Positions 52,800-63,802 of a stretch of DNA of 64,000 nucleotides are shown in pieces. Made by a program: the position numbers and the translations under genes. Position 1 is the stretch's first letter, and each line of letters opens with the position of its first letter. Location of the stretch: assembly GCF_000407145.1 (NCBI RefSeq), contig NZ_KE136473.1:931827-995826 (forward strand), read 5' to 3'. Under the pieces are notes generated by a model. The model saw only the letters and a list, made by a program, of their open reading frames with translations. It ran no database searches and was not told where the DNA came from. The DNA is from Enterococcus caccae ATCC BAA-1240 (lineage in GTDB: Bacteria; Bacillota; Bacilli; Lactobacillales; Enterococcaceae).

Positions 52800-52842
52800 A
52801 TAGCACCTTGGTTTCCTAAAAGACCTAAGGTGCTATTTTGTA
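52800..52842 (+). terminator. Intrinsic terminator after mgtA
   Basis: Stem ATAGCACCTT / AAGGTGCTAT with a 17-nt loop, followed by TTTG. Confidence 0.7.
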
Positions 52843-52989
52843 TAGGTATTCATGAAGAGGGTAGAGTAAGGAAGAAAAACTTTATTGAACCAAATTAGAA
52901 CATTTTATGACGGTATATGGTAAGATAAGAGACGTCTTCTATATAAAGGTATGTCTATTTAGGAGTCTTTAAAATTGGAGGAATAAAAA

Positions 52990-54150
52990 TTGAAAAACGA
53001 TAATACTAAGATTTCAGCTTACATACATATCCCCTTTTGTGAACATATTTGTTTCTACTGCGACTTTAATAAAGTTTTTTTGGAAGGACAACCAGTCGAT
53101 GAATATATCCAAAGGCTTTTGCAAGAAATTCGTTTGACAAAGGAGCAATATCCTAGCAAGACAACTGAAACGATATACATAGGAGGCGGGACACCGACTT
53201 CATTATCAGCGAAACAATTAGATGTATTGCTAAAGGGCGTGCGGGAGTTATTACCAATCGATGTCGCAAATGAGTTTACAATAGAAGCAAATCCAGGTGA
53301 TTTAACGCAAGAAAAGTTGCGCGTGATGAAAGAGTATGGTGTGAATCGTTTGTCTATGGGTGTTCAGACATTCGACAATCAACTGTTGAAAAAAATTGGA
53401 CGCAAGCATACGGCAGAAGATGTGTATGAAACAATGAAATTTTTAGAAAAGGAAGATTTTTTAAATGTCAGTATTGATTTAATCTATGCATTACCAGGTC
53501 AGACCTTGGAAGGCTTTAGAGATACATTGCGACGTGCAATTGAACTTGATTTACCTCATTATTCACTGTATTCTTTGATTTTGGAAAATAAAACCATGTT
53601 TATGAATTGGGTTCGCCAAGGACGTTTGCAGTTGCCAGATCAAGATATTGAGGCGCAAATGTTTGAAGAAACGATTATTGCGATGGAAAATGCTGGCCGT
53701 CATCAATATGAGGTAAGTAATTTTGCTTTAAAAGGCCAAGAAAGTCAGCACAATTTAGTGTATTGGAACAATGATCACTATTATGGATTCGGTGCGGGAG
53801 CTAGTGGCTATTTAGGGCATACTCGGTATAAAAATCATGGTCCGATCCAGCATTATTTGAAGCCGCTTAAGGACAATCAACTACCAACAGTTGAAACTGA
53901 GATTCTGACATTGAATAATCAAATGGAAGAAGAATTATTCTTAGGGTTACGGAAAAAAATGGGCGTTTCAAAAACGCGATTCAAAGAAAAATTTGGTTTG
54001 TCTTTAAATCAAGTGTATCAAGAAACCATACCGGGCTTGATTCAAAAAGGTTTAGTTCTTGAAAATGAAGAGTATATCCAATTAACAGAACAAGGGCTTT
54101 TTGTAGGAAACGATGTTTTTGAAGCATTTTTAATTGATAAAGAAAAATGA
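52990..54150 (+). CDS. hemW: Radical SAM family heme chaperone HemW
   Basis: A 386-residue radical SAM protein. The iron-sulfur motif is CEHICFYCDF (C-x3-C-x2-C), followed by YIGGGTPT, the MGVQTFDNQLLKKIGR segment and a C-terminal HemW domain. HemW inserts haem into respiratory proteins and is often mis-annotated as coproporphyrinogen oxidase; the residues needed for that reaction are absent from this short form. The start is TTG, 8 bp after ttggagg. Located just before hrcA as in many Bacilli. Confidence 0.92.
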   Translation: MKNDNTKISAYIHIPFCEHICFYCDFNKVFLEGQPVDEYIQRLLQEIRLTKEQYPSKTTETIYIGGGTPTSLSAKQLDVLLKGVRELLPIDVANEFTIEANPGDLTQEKLRVMKEYGVNRLSMGVQTFDNQLLKKIGRKHTAEDVYETMKFLEKEDFLNVSIDLIYALPGQTLEGFRDTLRRAIELDLPHYSLYSLILENKTMFMNWVRQGRLQLPDQDIEAQMFEETIIAMENAGRHQYEVSNFALKGQESQHNLVYWNNDHYYGFGAGASGYLGHTRYKNHGPIQHYLKPLKDNQLPTVETEILTLNNQMEEELFLGLRKKMGVSKTRFKEKFGLSLNQVYQETIPGLIQKGLVLENEEYIQLTEQGLFVGNDVFEAFLIDKEK

Positions 54151-54161
54151 TTTAGTTTTGA

Positions 54162-54203
54162 AGCGAAACTAGCGATTTGATTGCGCTAGCTTCGTTTTTT
54201 TTG
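54162..54203 (+). terminator. Intrinsic terminator after hemW
   Basis: Stem GAAGCGAAACTAGCG / CGCTAGCTTCG with a loop, followed by T8. Confidence 0.7.
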
Positions 54204-54207
54204 CTTT

Positions 54208-54234
54208 TTAGCACTCTTAGATAAAGAGTGCTAA
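54208..54234 (+). promoter_or_regulatory. CIRCE operator 1 (HrcA binding site)
   Basis: TTAGCACTC-N9-GAGTGCTAA, an exact CIRCE, upstream of the hrcA promoter. Confidence 0.97.
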
Positions 54235-54251
54235 AAAAGTGTGTTTTTCTC

Positions 54252-54280
54252 TTGACAATTCAGGAAAATCTTGCTATATT
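54252..54280 (+). promoter_or_regulatory. Promoter of hrcA-grpE-dnaK-dnaJ
   Basis: TTGACA (54252-54257), 17-bp spacer, TATATT (54275-54280), placed between the two CIRCE elements. Confidence 0.9.
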
Positions 54281-54290
54281 AATAATTGTA

Positions 54291-54317
54291 TTAGCACTTG
54301 GATAACAAGAGTGCTAA
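54291..54317 (+). promoter_or_regulatory. CIRCE operator 2 (HrcA binding site)
   Basis: TTAGCACTT-N9-GAGTGCTAA, one mismatch from consensus, just downstream of the -10 and so in the 5' untranslated region. Confidence 0.95.
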
Positions 54318-54332
54318 TGAAGGGTGGTAACT

Positions 54333-55376
54333 ATGATAACTGAAAGACAAAAGAATATTTTGCGACTTATCATCCAAGAATATACAAATACAGGGAATCC
54401 TGTAGGCTCAAAGAAATTGATGGAAGACGGAATTAAGTCAAGTTCAGCAACAATTCGTAACGATATGAAAGCTTTAGAAGAACATGGATTATTGCTAAAG
54501 ACACATTCATCTTCCGGAAGAATCCCGTCAATGGATGGTTATCGCTACTACGTGGATCATTTATTGAGTCCTGCTGAAATCGAACGTGATGAGTTAGAAA
54601 CGATTCGCCATTCGTTTGGGAGAGAATTTCATGAAATCAATGATATCATCGAACAGTCAGCAGAAATTCTTTCTGATTTAACAAGCTACACAGCTTTTTC
54701 ATTAGGACCTGAAGTAAAGGAACGCCGATTGACTGGCTTTCGGATTGTCCCATTGAATGAACGACAAATCATTGCGATTATCGTAACCGACAAAGGAAAT
54801 GTGGAAAGTCAAGTATTCGCGATTCCAGCATCCGTTTCAAGTCAAGATTTAGAAAAGATGACCCAGATCATCAATGATAAATTGGTGGGGCAACCCCTGT
54901 TGACCGTTTATCATCGTTTGAGAACGGAAATTCCGATGATTTTACATCGTTATTTTCAAACACCAGATGGTATGATGAAATTGTTTGATGCTATGTTAGG
55001 GCATGCTTTTGAGGAAAAAGTTTTTGTGAGTGGTCGAATGAATCTATTCAATTTCGGTGTTGAAAAAGACCTTGATCAATTAAAGTCAGTTTATTCCTTT
55101 ATGCAAAATACCGATGCGATTACACACTTACTGACGACAGATGAGAATCGAGACACACAAATTGCGATTCGAATCGGTTCAGAGATCGGTAATGATTTAT
55201 TAGAGAATATGAGCATGATCACTGCTACTTACGAAGTGACAGGGCATGGCAAGGGCACAATTGCATTGCTAGGACCAACAAGTATGCCGTATTCGAAAAT
55301 GTTTGGTTTAGTAGATGTTTTTCGCGATGAACTAGCTTCAAAACTTGGTGCTTATTATCGTTTTCTTGACGAATAA
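54333..55376 (+). CDS. hrcA: Heat-inducible transcriptional repressor HrcA
   Basis: A 347-residue repressor of class I heat-shock genes. The N-terminal winged helix has TERQKNILRLIIQEYTNTGN, PVGSKKLMEDG and SSATIRNDMKALEEHGLL; the GAF-like middle and C-terminal domain follow. It binds the CIRCE elements just upstream and is helped by GroEL. The start is the ATG at 54333; an in-frame GTG nine bases upstream overlaps the ribosome site (aagggtgg). Confidence 0.96.
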   Translation: MITERQKNILRLIIQEYTNTGNPVGSKKLMEDGIKSSSATIRNDMKALEEHGLLLKTHSSSGRIPSMDGYRYYVDHLLSPAEIERDELETIRHSFGREFHEINDIIEQSAEILSDLTSYTAFSLGPEVKERRLTGFRIVPLNERQIIAIIVTDKGNVESQVFAIPASVSSQDLEKMTQIINDKLVGQPLLTVYHRLRTEIPMILHRYFQTPDGMMKLFDAMLGHAFEEKVFVSGRMNLFNFGVEKDLDQLKSVYSFMQNTDAITHLLTTDENRDTQIAIRIGSEIGNDLLENMSMITATYEVTGHGKGTIALLGPTSMPYSKMFGLVDVFRDELASKLGAYYRFLDE

Positions 55377-55439
55377 GTAGCAAAATGAAAAATATAGAAT
55401 TCTAATAATTCTACGGAAATGAGAAGGGAAGTTGCTAGA

Positions 55440-55982
55440 GTGAGTAATAAAGAAGAAACAACCGAAGAAATTCAAGAAGAACATATGGAAGCAATCGATG
55501 ATTCAGGTGTTTCTGAAGTCGAAGCTGAAATGACAGAACTAGAAAATACCCAAGCTGAATTATCTGAAATGGAAGATAAATTCTTAAGAGCTCGCGCTGA
55601 AATTGCTAATATGAGCAATCGTTTCAAAAATGAACGTGAACTGCTCGTTCGTTATCGTTCGCAAGATTTAGGTAAAAAATTATTGCCTTCGATTGATAAC
55701 TTAGAACGTGCGATGGCAATAGAAGTCGATGATGAACAAGGCGCAAGCTTGAAAAAAGGCATCTCGATGGTTCTTGAAAGTGTACAAGCTGCACTGAAAG
55801 AAGAAGGTATTGAAGAAATTCCAACAATGGGCGAAGTATTCGATCCTAATTTACATCAAGCAGTCCAAACGATTCCAGCAAGTGATGATACACCTGCAGA
55901 TACAATCGTAGAAGTCTTGCAAAAAGGCTATAAGTTACATGATCGTGTTTTACGAGCAAGCATGGTTGTTGTTGCACAGTAA
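55440..55982 (+). CDS. grpE: Nucleotide exchange factor GrpE
   Basis: A 180-residue cochaperone that releases ADP from DnaK. A long acidic N-terminal coiled coil (about 1-70) is followed by [30 protein letters not shown] and the C-terminal beta domain ([10 protein letters not shown]...[17 protein letters not shown]-like). The start chosen is GTG at 55440, 10 bp after aagggaag; an in-frame ATG at 55419 would make that site coding. Spaced 63 bp after hrcA. Confidence 0.94.
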   Translation: MSNKEETTEEIQEEHMEAIDDSGVSEVEAEMTELENTQAELSEMEDKFLRARAEIANMSNRFKNERELLVRYRSQDLGKKLLPSIDNLERAMAIEVDDEQGASLKKGISMVLESVQAALKEEGIEEIPTMGEVFDPNLHQAVQTIPASDDTPADTIVEVLQKGYKLHDRVLRASMVVVAQ

Positions 55983-56008
55983 CAACAAGGAATGTTTGCA
56001 TAATATAA

Positions 56009-57877
<1,869 letters not shown>

Positions 57878-57897
57878 TTATTGATCGTTAACAAGCT

Positions 57898-57931
57898 GGC
57901 AAAGACCAAAGTCATCGCTTTGGTCTTTGCC
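57898..57931 (+). terminator. Hairpin between dnaK and dnaJ
   Basis: Perfect stem GCAAAGACCAAAG / CTTTGGTCTTTGC, 6-nt loop, followed by a weak T-rich stretch. It may be a partial terminator or an mRNA-stabilising structure. Confidence 0.6.
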
Positions 57932-58084
57932 TATCTTTATTTGTAGAGAATATTAACAAGCAAATTAAGTGAAGCTATTTTGCTTTTGCGTGATTTGTGG
58001 TATGATTACAACGATGTTTTTATACAAATAAGTTGGCGTCGATCCTTTTTTGGAATAGATGGAATAATAGTTGGAGGGGAACTA

Positions 58085-59251
58085 ATGGCTACGAAAAGAG
58101 ATTATTATGAAGTACTAGGCCTTGCCAAAGGTGCTTCAGATGATGAAATAAAAAAAGCTTACCGTAAGCTTTCTAAGCAATATCACCCAGATATCAATAA
58201 AGAAGCAGATGCAGAAGATAAATTTAAAGAAGTTTCAGAAGCCTATGAAGTGTTAAGCGATCCTCAGAAAAAAGCGGCCTATGATCAATATGGTCATGCA
58301 GGTACTGATCCGAATTACGGCGGTGGTGCTGGTGGTTTCGGTGGCTTTGGCGGTGGCGGCTTCTCAAGCAGTGGTTTTGGTGGATTTGAAGATATTTTCG
58401 ATTCATTCTTTGGTGGCGGTTCTCGCAGTGTAGACCCGTCAGCACCAAGACAAGGAGCGGACTTACAATATACAGTCAACCTTAAGTTTGAAGAAGCTAT
58501 TTTTGGTGTAGAAAAAGAAATCAAATATAACCGTGAAGATAATTGTAGTACATGTGGTGGGAATGGTGCTAAACCAGGTACACATCCAGAAACTTGTCAT
58601 AAGTGCCATGGATCAGGTTCGATCAATGTTGAACGTCAAACACCACTTGGTCGTGTAATGAGCCGCCAAACATGTGATGTGTGTCATGGTACTGGTAAAG
58701 AAATCAAAGAACTTTGTCCAACATGTCACGGAACTGGACATGAGAAAAAAGCGCATAAAGTGAAAGTCAACGTTCCAGCTGGAGTAGAAGATGGCCAACA
58801 AATGCGTTTGGCAAATCAAGGGGAAGCTGGTAGTAATGGTGGACCTTATGGTGATCTTTACGTTGTATTCAGTGTAGAAGAAAGTAATATTTTTGATCGT
58901 GAAGGATCTGAAATTTACTATGAATTACCACTAAGCTTTGTTCAAGCAGCACTTGGTGATGAAGTCAAAGTACCAACAGTTCATGGAGATGTAAAATTAA
59001 AAATCCCAGCTGGTACACAGACTGAAACGAACTTCCGTTTACGCGGCAAAGGTGCCCCGCGCTTGCGAGGTGGTGCTAATGGTGACCAACATGTGAAGGT
59101 CAAAATCATTACGCCTAAAAACTTGAATGAAGAACAAAAAGAAGCATTACGCACATTTGCTAAAGCTGGCGGTCAAACCGTAAGTGAACAGCAAGAAGAA
59201 GGTTTCTTTGATAAAATGAAAGATGCTTTTGGCGGTAAGAAAAAGAAATAA
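58085..59251 (+). CDS. dnaJ: Molecular chaperone DnaJ (Hsp40)
   Basis: A 388-residue type I Hsp40. The J domain (residues 1-70) has the HPD motif in [10 protein letters not shown], followed by a Gly/Phe-rich linker and the zinc domain with four repeats: [24 protein letters not shown] and CPTCHGTG. The C-terminal substrate domain is complete. The start is the ATG at 58085 behind ttggagggga; an upstream frame lacks homology. End of the heat-shock operon. Confidence 0.98.
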   Translation: MATKRDYYEVLGLAKGASDDEIKKAYRKLSKQYHPDINKEADAEDKFKEVSEAYEVLSDPQKKAAYDQYGHAGTDPNYGGGAGGFGGFGGGGFSSSGFGGFEDIFDSFFGGGSRSVDPSAPRQGADLQYTVNLKFEEAIFGVEKEIKYNREDNCSTCGGNGAKPGTHPETCHKCHGSGSINVERQTPLGRVMSRQTCDVCHGTGKEIKELCPTCHGTGHEKKAHKVKVNVPAGVEDGQQMRLANQGEAGSNGGPYGDLYVVFSVEESNIFDREGSEIYYELPLSFVQAALGDEVKVPTVHGDVKLKIPAGTQTETNFRLRGKGAPRLRGGANGDQHVKVKIITPKNLNEEQKEALRTFAKAGGQTVSEQQEEGFFDKMKDAFGGKKKK

Positions 59252-59255
59252 CTAG

Positions 59256-59303
59256 AAAGCATCTCAGCATGTGCCATTTGAGGCATGTTGAGATGCTTTT
59301 TTT
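59256..59303. terminator. Bidirectional terminator between dnaJ and the WYL regulator gene
   Basis: Stem AAAGCATCTCAGCATG / CATGTTGAGATGCTTT with T runs, between convergent genes; it overlaps the end of the WYL gene. Confidence 0.8.
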
Positions 59304-60240
59304 ATGGTGTTTGATAGAGTGCTAATACATTTTCGATACGTCGTTTTAACTCAGCTCTGACATGAGGTGGGGCAAGACATTCACATTGATTCCCGAAGCC
59401 TAAAAATAAATTATAGCCAAACTCGTCTTCCATAAATGGAAACGCAACGATGAATTTCTCAGGATCGTCAGAAGGGAAAAGGGTTAATTGTCCAAATTTA
59501 TCGACCAATTGTTCTTTGATTTTAGGAGTTACTTTTAGCATAGTGGTTGTAAAGTCTTTCCCATAAAAAGGTTGTTTGCCTAAAGGAGCAGGATGAAATT
59601 CTCTAGGAGTAAAAGTTGCCGATAAGAGTTCTAAATTGGTCATTCTGGAAATTTTGAATATACGAAAATCAGTTTTTTCTGTACAGAAAGCTTGTAGATA
59701 CCAACTTATTTCTTTTAACACAAGTCGATATGGCTCAACGATTCTGACTGTTTTTCTTCCGTGATTATCTTCATAGTTGAAACGGAGTAAACGATCTTGA
59801 TCCATGCCAGACTTCGCAATTTCTAAAGATGGTTGCAAGGTATGATTACTTGTCCAAGGGGTTAAATCGATGGCTATTTGGTTCGTTTTAAACTTGATTT
59901 CATCCAGAGAAGCAATAGGAATTAGTGTTTTTACTTTCTCAAATGTTTGGTTTAGCTGAATTGGAGAAACATTGTTGGAAAAACCTTCTAAAGCAATTAA
60001 CAGTGAAGTGAGATCTGTTGATGTAAAAAAATGTTTGTCAATTTTATAATTGTCCATGATTTGGATACCCCCATTTACACCAGGAGAAGAGGTGACTGGA
60101 ATGCCTGCTTCACTAAGGGAATGAATATCTCTATAGATGGTTCGAACTGAAACTTCTAACCGTTCAGCTAGTTGAGAAGCACTAATTTGTTTCTTTTCTA
60201 ATAATATCATCGTGATAGCTAGGAGTCGTTCTGTTTTCAT
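59302..60240 (-). CDS. HTH and WYL domain transcriptional regulator (YafY family)
   Basis: A 312-residue regulator with an N-terminal winged helix (LAERLEVSVRTIYRDIHSLS, then GIPV), a central WYL domain (about 135-220, with VEPYRLVLKEISWYLQAFC) and a C-terminal WCX domain. WYL domains bind nucleic acid or nucleotide-like ligands. It is transcribed away from the ECF transporter operon; the shared 314-bp region makes that operon a plausible target, though this is not shown. Confidence 0.88.
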   Translation of the reverse strand: MKTERLLAITMILLEKKQISASQLAERLEVSVRTIYRDIHSLSEAGIPVTSSPGVNGGIQIMDNYKIDKHFFTSTDLTSLLIALEGFSNNVSPIQLNQTFEKVKTLIPIASLDEIKFKTNQIAIDLTPWTSNHTLQPSLEIAKSGMDQDRLLRFNYEDNHGRKTVRIVEPYRLVLKEISWYLQAFCTEKTDFRIFKISRMTNLELLSATFTPREFHPAPLGKQPFYGKDFTTTMLKVTPKIKEQLVDKFGQLTLFPSDDPEKFIVAFPFMEDEFGYNLFLGFGNQCECLAPPHVRAELKRRIENVLALYQTP

Positions 60241-60554
60241 GAGGCACCTTCTTTGCTTAAAATAGTGAGTCGGTTCCCCTATTATAACGAAAAATTAGGT
60301 TATTTTGTGTAGTTAAAGATAAATTTTTTTGAGTTGTGTTGCTTTATAAAGAAAGATACTCGACTATCCGAAAGATTGACTTTCGTAATCTTGATTTATA
60401 TAATGTTACTGTTGTTTAAGCTGATAAAATTGGTATTCAAGTGTTTTTGGAGATCGTTCCAAAAAGATTGTAGTATGCGTTGCGCAGAATGATCCAATGA
60501 TAGTAGAAGCTATTTTTGTTGCGTCAAAAAACTAGTTAAGGAAGGACGTCTACT
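60241..60554 (+). promoter_or_regulatory. Promoter and leader of the ECF transporter operon
   Basis: The region holds TTGACT-17 bp-TATAAT (60376-60404) followed by about 145 nt of leader with a hairpin TTTTTGGA / TCCAAAAA (60444-60465). I looked for B12 or other riboswitch signatures in the leader and saw none. No gene. Confidence 0.5.
60376..60404 (+). promoter_or_regulatory. Promoter of the ECF transporter operon
   Basis: TTGACT (60376-60381), 17-bp spacer, TATAAT (60399-60404): near-consensus. Confidence 0.75.
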
Positions 60555-61442
60555 ATGAATATGTCTTTTTTTAGGCAAAACCACCCGCTGGTCATTTCCT
60601 GTTATTATATAGTGGTTCTTTTGATGGTGATGAGTTCTACAAATCCAGTAATTATCGGTTCTTGTTTTTTGGGAAGTTTGTTGTTGCAGTTGTTTAATTT
60701 GAACGGAAAGTCGAAAAAATCAGTAGTTTATCCTTTACTATTTTGGGTGATTATTACGATAACGAATCCCTTATTTGTTCATCGAGGAGCAACAGTTTTA
60801 TTTTTTTTATTGAATAAACCGATTACCAAGGAAGCATTTATTTATGGTTTTTTTATGGGAATGATGATTGCTACAGTGATCTACTTGTTTCAAAATTTTC
60901 AAACATCGGTTAACTCGGAGCAGCTTTTTTATCTTTTTGGGAAACATTTACCTAAGTCTACCTTGATTTTAACCCTTGTTTTTCGATTTATGCCATTATT
61001 TCAGCGTTATTTTCAAGAGTTAAATCAAGTGCAAAAAACGGTTCAACGGACACAAAAACGTCGTTTTAAAGAACGCGCAGTCTATGGGCTTGATTTGTTT
61101 GGGAATTTGTTTTCTTGGTCACTAGAAAATGCCATGGATACTGCAGATTCAATGAAAGCGAGAGGCTATGGTGTTAAGACTAGGAGCAGTTGTCTAAGTT
61201 ATAGCTGGAGAAAAATGGATACATTGTGTTTGCTACTACTCATCTTTTCCGGTATTTTGTTCATTGTGGGAATGATACATAATCACTATCAATTCAATTA
61301 TTATCCATATTATGATAATAGCTATGTTTTAGTTAAACAAAATTGGCCCTATTATCTGCTGATATTCATTATAGTATGTATACCTTTAATAAAGCGATCC
61401 AGGGAGATGATTGTATGGAGTATCTTGAAATCGAGAATTTAA
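60555..61442 (+). CDS. ecfT: ECF transporter transmembrane component EcfT
   Basis: A 295-residue membrane protein with about five or six helices and the EcfT coupling region (FGNLFSWSLENAMDTADSMK, then ARGYG), whose ARG motif contacts the ATPases. Energy-coupling factor importers take up vitamins and metals in trace amounts. It precedes a fused double ATPase (27-bp overlap) and an S component, so this is a dedicated (group I-like) system and not the shared housekeeping module. Confidence 0.87.
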   Translation: MNMSFFRQNHPLVISCYYIVVLLMVMSSTNPVIIGSCFLGSLLLQLFNLNGKSKKSVVYPLLFWVIITITNPLFVHRGATVLFFLLNKPITKEAFIYGFFMGMMIATVIYLFQNFQTSVNSEQLFYLFGKHLPKSTLILTLVFRFMPLFQRYFQELNQVQKTVQRTQKRRFKERAVYGLDLFGNLFSWSLENAMDTADSMKARGYGVKTRSSCLSYSWRKMDTLCLLLLIFSGILFIVGMIHNHYQFNYYPYYDNSYVLVKQNWPYYLLIFIIVCIPLIKRSREMIVWSILKSRI

Positions 61443-63088
61443 CTTTTCAATATGCTGGAAATAACAGAACTGTTTTAAAAGAAGTCTCTCTATCTATCAA
61501 ACAAGGTGAGTTTATTTTGATTTGTGGGGCATCTGGAAGTGGGAAGTCAACGTTATTAAAGTTGCTAAAACCTCAATTGACGCCAGCAGGAAAACAAACG
61601 GGCACTGTTTTTTTAGATAATAAAAAGATAACAGACCTTCCAGAAATTTGTTCGGCTAGTAAAATTGGCTATGTCATGCAAAATCCTGATAATCAAATCG
61701 TGACAGATAGTGTTTGGCATGAATTAGCTTTTGGTTTAGAAAATATGGGAATCTCTTCCTCTGACATTAAGAGCCGAATAGCTGAAATGACTAATTTTCT
61801 TGGCATTCAAGAACTACTTGGGTGTAAAACGAGTGAATTATCTGGAGGACAAAAACAGTTGTTGAATTTGGCTTCTGTTTTAGTGATGAGGCCAGATATC
61901 TTGATTTTAGACGAACCGACAACGCAACTTGATCCAATTGCCTCGCAAAACTTTGTAGATATATTAGTACGCTTAAATAGAGAAATGGGTTTAACAATTT
62001 TATTAGTAGAACACAGTTTGGAATCAATTTTTACATTAGCTGATAGGGTGATTATTTTAGATCGCGGACAGCTTATTTTTGAAGATGAGCCAAGAGCTAT
62101 TTCGGCTGAATGTAAGAAAAATAGAAGCAATCTAAGTCGTTTTATGTTTAGTTTACCTAGTGCGGTACAAATCTTTCTTGAGAGTGGGATAAATGATGAG
62201 TGTCCAGTCACAGTAATCGAAGGTAAACGCTTTTTGGCTCGCCATTTTGCAGCTGATACAATTATACAGGCGCAAAAGAGATCATTTACCAAAAAGCAAA
62301 CAGCAAAAAGTATACAGTTGAAAAATTGTTGGTTTCGCTATGAAAAGAACAGCCGAGATATTTTAGCAGGTGTTGATTTTGAAGTCTACGAAGGAGAAAT
62401 CTTTACTTTAGTTGGAGGCAATGGTACAGGTAAAACAACATTATTGAAAATAATTGCTGGTATCTATGACTGTTACCGTGGAAAAATTTCGATTTTAAAT
62501 CAATCGATTAAAAAAAATAAAGAAACTATAAGCTTTTTGCCGCAAGAGCCGCAAATGTTGTTTATCAAAGATTCAGTTTTAGAAGATTATAAGCACTATT
62601 TAGACAGCAAAAAAATAAATGAAACAAAGCAAATGGAGCAGATACAAAAAGTAATTGCATTACTTGATTTAAATGAGAGTATGACTCAACATCCTCTTGA
62701 TTTAAGCGGTGGTGAGTGTCAACGAGCAGCACTAGGAAAATTACTGTTGACTGATTCGAAAATTTTATTACTAGATGAACCAACGAAAGGTATCGATAAT
62801 TATGGGAAAAAGCAGTTGATCAAAATAATAAAAGAATTATCCCGACAAGGCAAAACAATTTTGGTAGTAACGCATGATTTGGATTTTGCTGCAGAATTAT
62901 CTGACCGTTGCGGGTTATTTTTCCAAAATAAATTATTGACTACAGCTGAACCAAAAACTTTTTTTAGCCATCATACATTTTATACAACGGCAGCCAGTCG
63001 CATATCACGGGATATTTTTGATAACTTGGTTACGACTGAACAAGTTATTGAAGCCTGTCAACTTGCCAAAGGGGCTTATGATGAGTAG
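61415..63088 (+). CDS. ECF transporter ATPase with two fused ABC domains
   Basis: A 557-residue protein with two complete ABC ATPase domains in tandem. First domain: Walker A GASGSGKST, signature LSGGQKQ, Walker B ILILDEPTTQLD. Second domain: Walker A GGNGTGKTT, signature LSGGECQ, Walker B ILLLDEPTKGID. The fusion corresponds to EcfA and EcfA' of other systems. The start is the ATG at 61415 behind agggagatg, inside the ecfT end. It overlaps the next gene by 8-11 bp. Confidence 0.92.
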   Translation: MEYLEIENLTFQYAGNNRTVLKEVSLSIKQGEFILICGASGSGKSTLLKLLKPQLTPAGKQTGTVFLDNKKITDLPEICSASKIGYVMQNPDNQIVTDSVWHELAFGLENMGISSSDIKSRIAEMTNFLGIQELLGCKTSELSGGQKQLLNLASVLVMRPDILILDEPTTQLDPIASQNFVDILVRLNREMGLTILLVEHSLESIFTLADRVIILDRGQLIFEDEPRAISAECKKNRSNLSRFMFSLPSAVQIFLESGINDECPVTVIEGKRFLARHFAADTIIQAQKRSFTKKQTAKSIQLKNCWFRYEKNSRDILAGVDFEVYEGEIFTLVGGNGTGKTTLLKIIAGIYDCYRGKISILNQSIKKNKETISFLPQEPQMLFIKDSVLEDYKHYLDSKKINETKQMEQIQKVIALLDLNESMTQHPLDLSGGECQRAALGKLLLTDSKILLLDEPTKGIDNYGKKQLIKIIKELSRQGKTILVVTHDLDFAAELSDRCGLFFQNKLLTTAEPKTFFSHHTFYTTAASRISRDIFDNLVTTEQVIEACQLAKGAYDE

Positions 63089-63779
63089 GAGGGGTGCAGA
63101 TTGGGGCAATCGATTATGGATTAAATCGGTGATCATAATTCTTTTGTTTGTTGCAGGAGTCAGACTGTTTCAAGCTAGCCAATATCAGATAATCTCTATG
63201 CTATTAGTCATCGGAGCTTGTTTTCCGATTTATTATCGCTATGAAAGAAAACAAATCAATATAAAAGAATTAGTTTTGATTGCTGTATTGATCGCAATTG
63301 CTGTGTTAAGTAGATTCTTATTTTATATGATTCCAGCAATTACTCCGATGACAGCGATTATCATAATTTCAGGCATCTGCTTAGGAGCTGAGGTAGGTTT
63401 TTTAGTAGGCTCTTTGTCAGCCATTACATCAAATATATTATTTGGGCAAGGACCATGGACTCCGTTTCAAATGTTTTCTTGGGGAATGATTGGTCTTGTA
63501 GCAGGAGTACCTTGGCTGCAGAAAAGGTTGAAAAAAAGGTATTGGTTTTTAGCGCTTTATGGAATTTTAGCCGGTTTTTTCTTTTCCTTTTTCATGGACT
63601 TATGGACGGTGTTTTCGATAGACCGGTATTTTTCTTGGCAAAGATACTTAGCATTATTATTAAGTGCTATACCTTATACTATTTCTTATTGTTTTTCAAA
63701 TGCTTTTTTCTCTTGCTTCCTTTTTCGAACCATACAGAAAAAGCTTCAACGTATTTTAATCAAATATGATATAAAATAA
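63081..63779 (+). CDS. ECF transporter S component
   Basis: A 232-residue membrane protein with about six helices. Family-like segments are ELVLIAVLIAIAVLSRFLFY, GAEVGFLVGSLSAITSNILF and GQGPWTPFQMFSWGMIG, the small-residue helix and WTP/Q pattern typical of S components such as the cobalamin-type CbrT. The substrate cannot be read directly; the neighbouring DUF4430-type lipoprotein hints at a corrinoid. The start may be the ATG at 63078 or 63081, both inside the end of the ATPase gene and behind aaaggggc. Confidence 0.83.
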   Translation: MSRRGADWGNRLWIKSVIIILLFVAGVRLFQASQYQIISMLLVIGACFPIYYRYERKQINIKELVLIAVLIAIAVLSRFLFYMIPAITPMTAIIIISGICLGAEVGFLVGSLSAITSNILFGQGPWTPFQMFSWGMIGLVAGVPWLQKRLKKRYWFLALYGILAGFFFSFFMDLWTVFSIDRYFSWQRYLALLLSAIPYTISYCFSNAFFSCFLFRTIQKKLQRILIKYDIK

Positions 63780-63802
63780 TTAAAACAAAGGTGGAACTAA
63801 AA

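Noticed and set aside
60405-60554. Leader of the ECF operon considered as a cobalamin or other vitamin riboswitch
   Set aside because: The conserved B12-box sequence and other class signatures are not visible; only a short hairpin was found.
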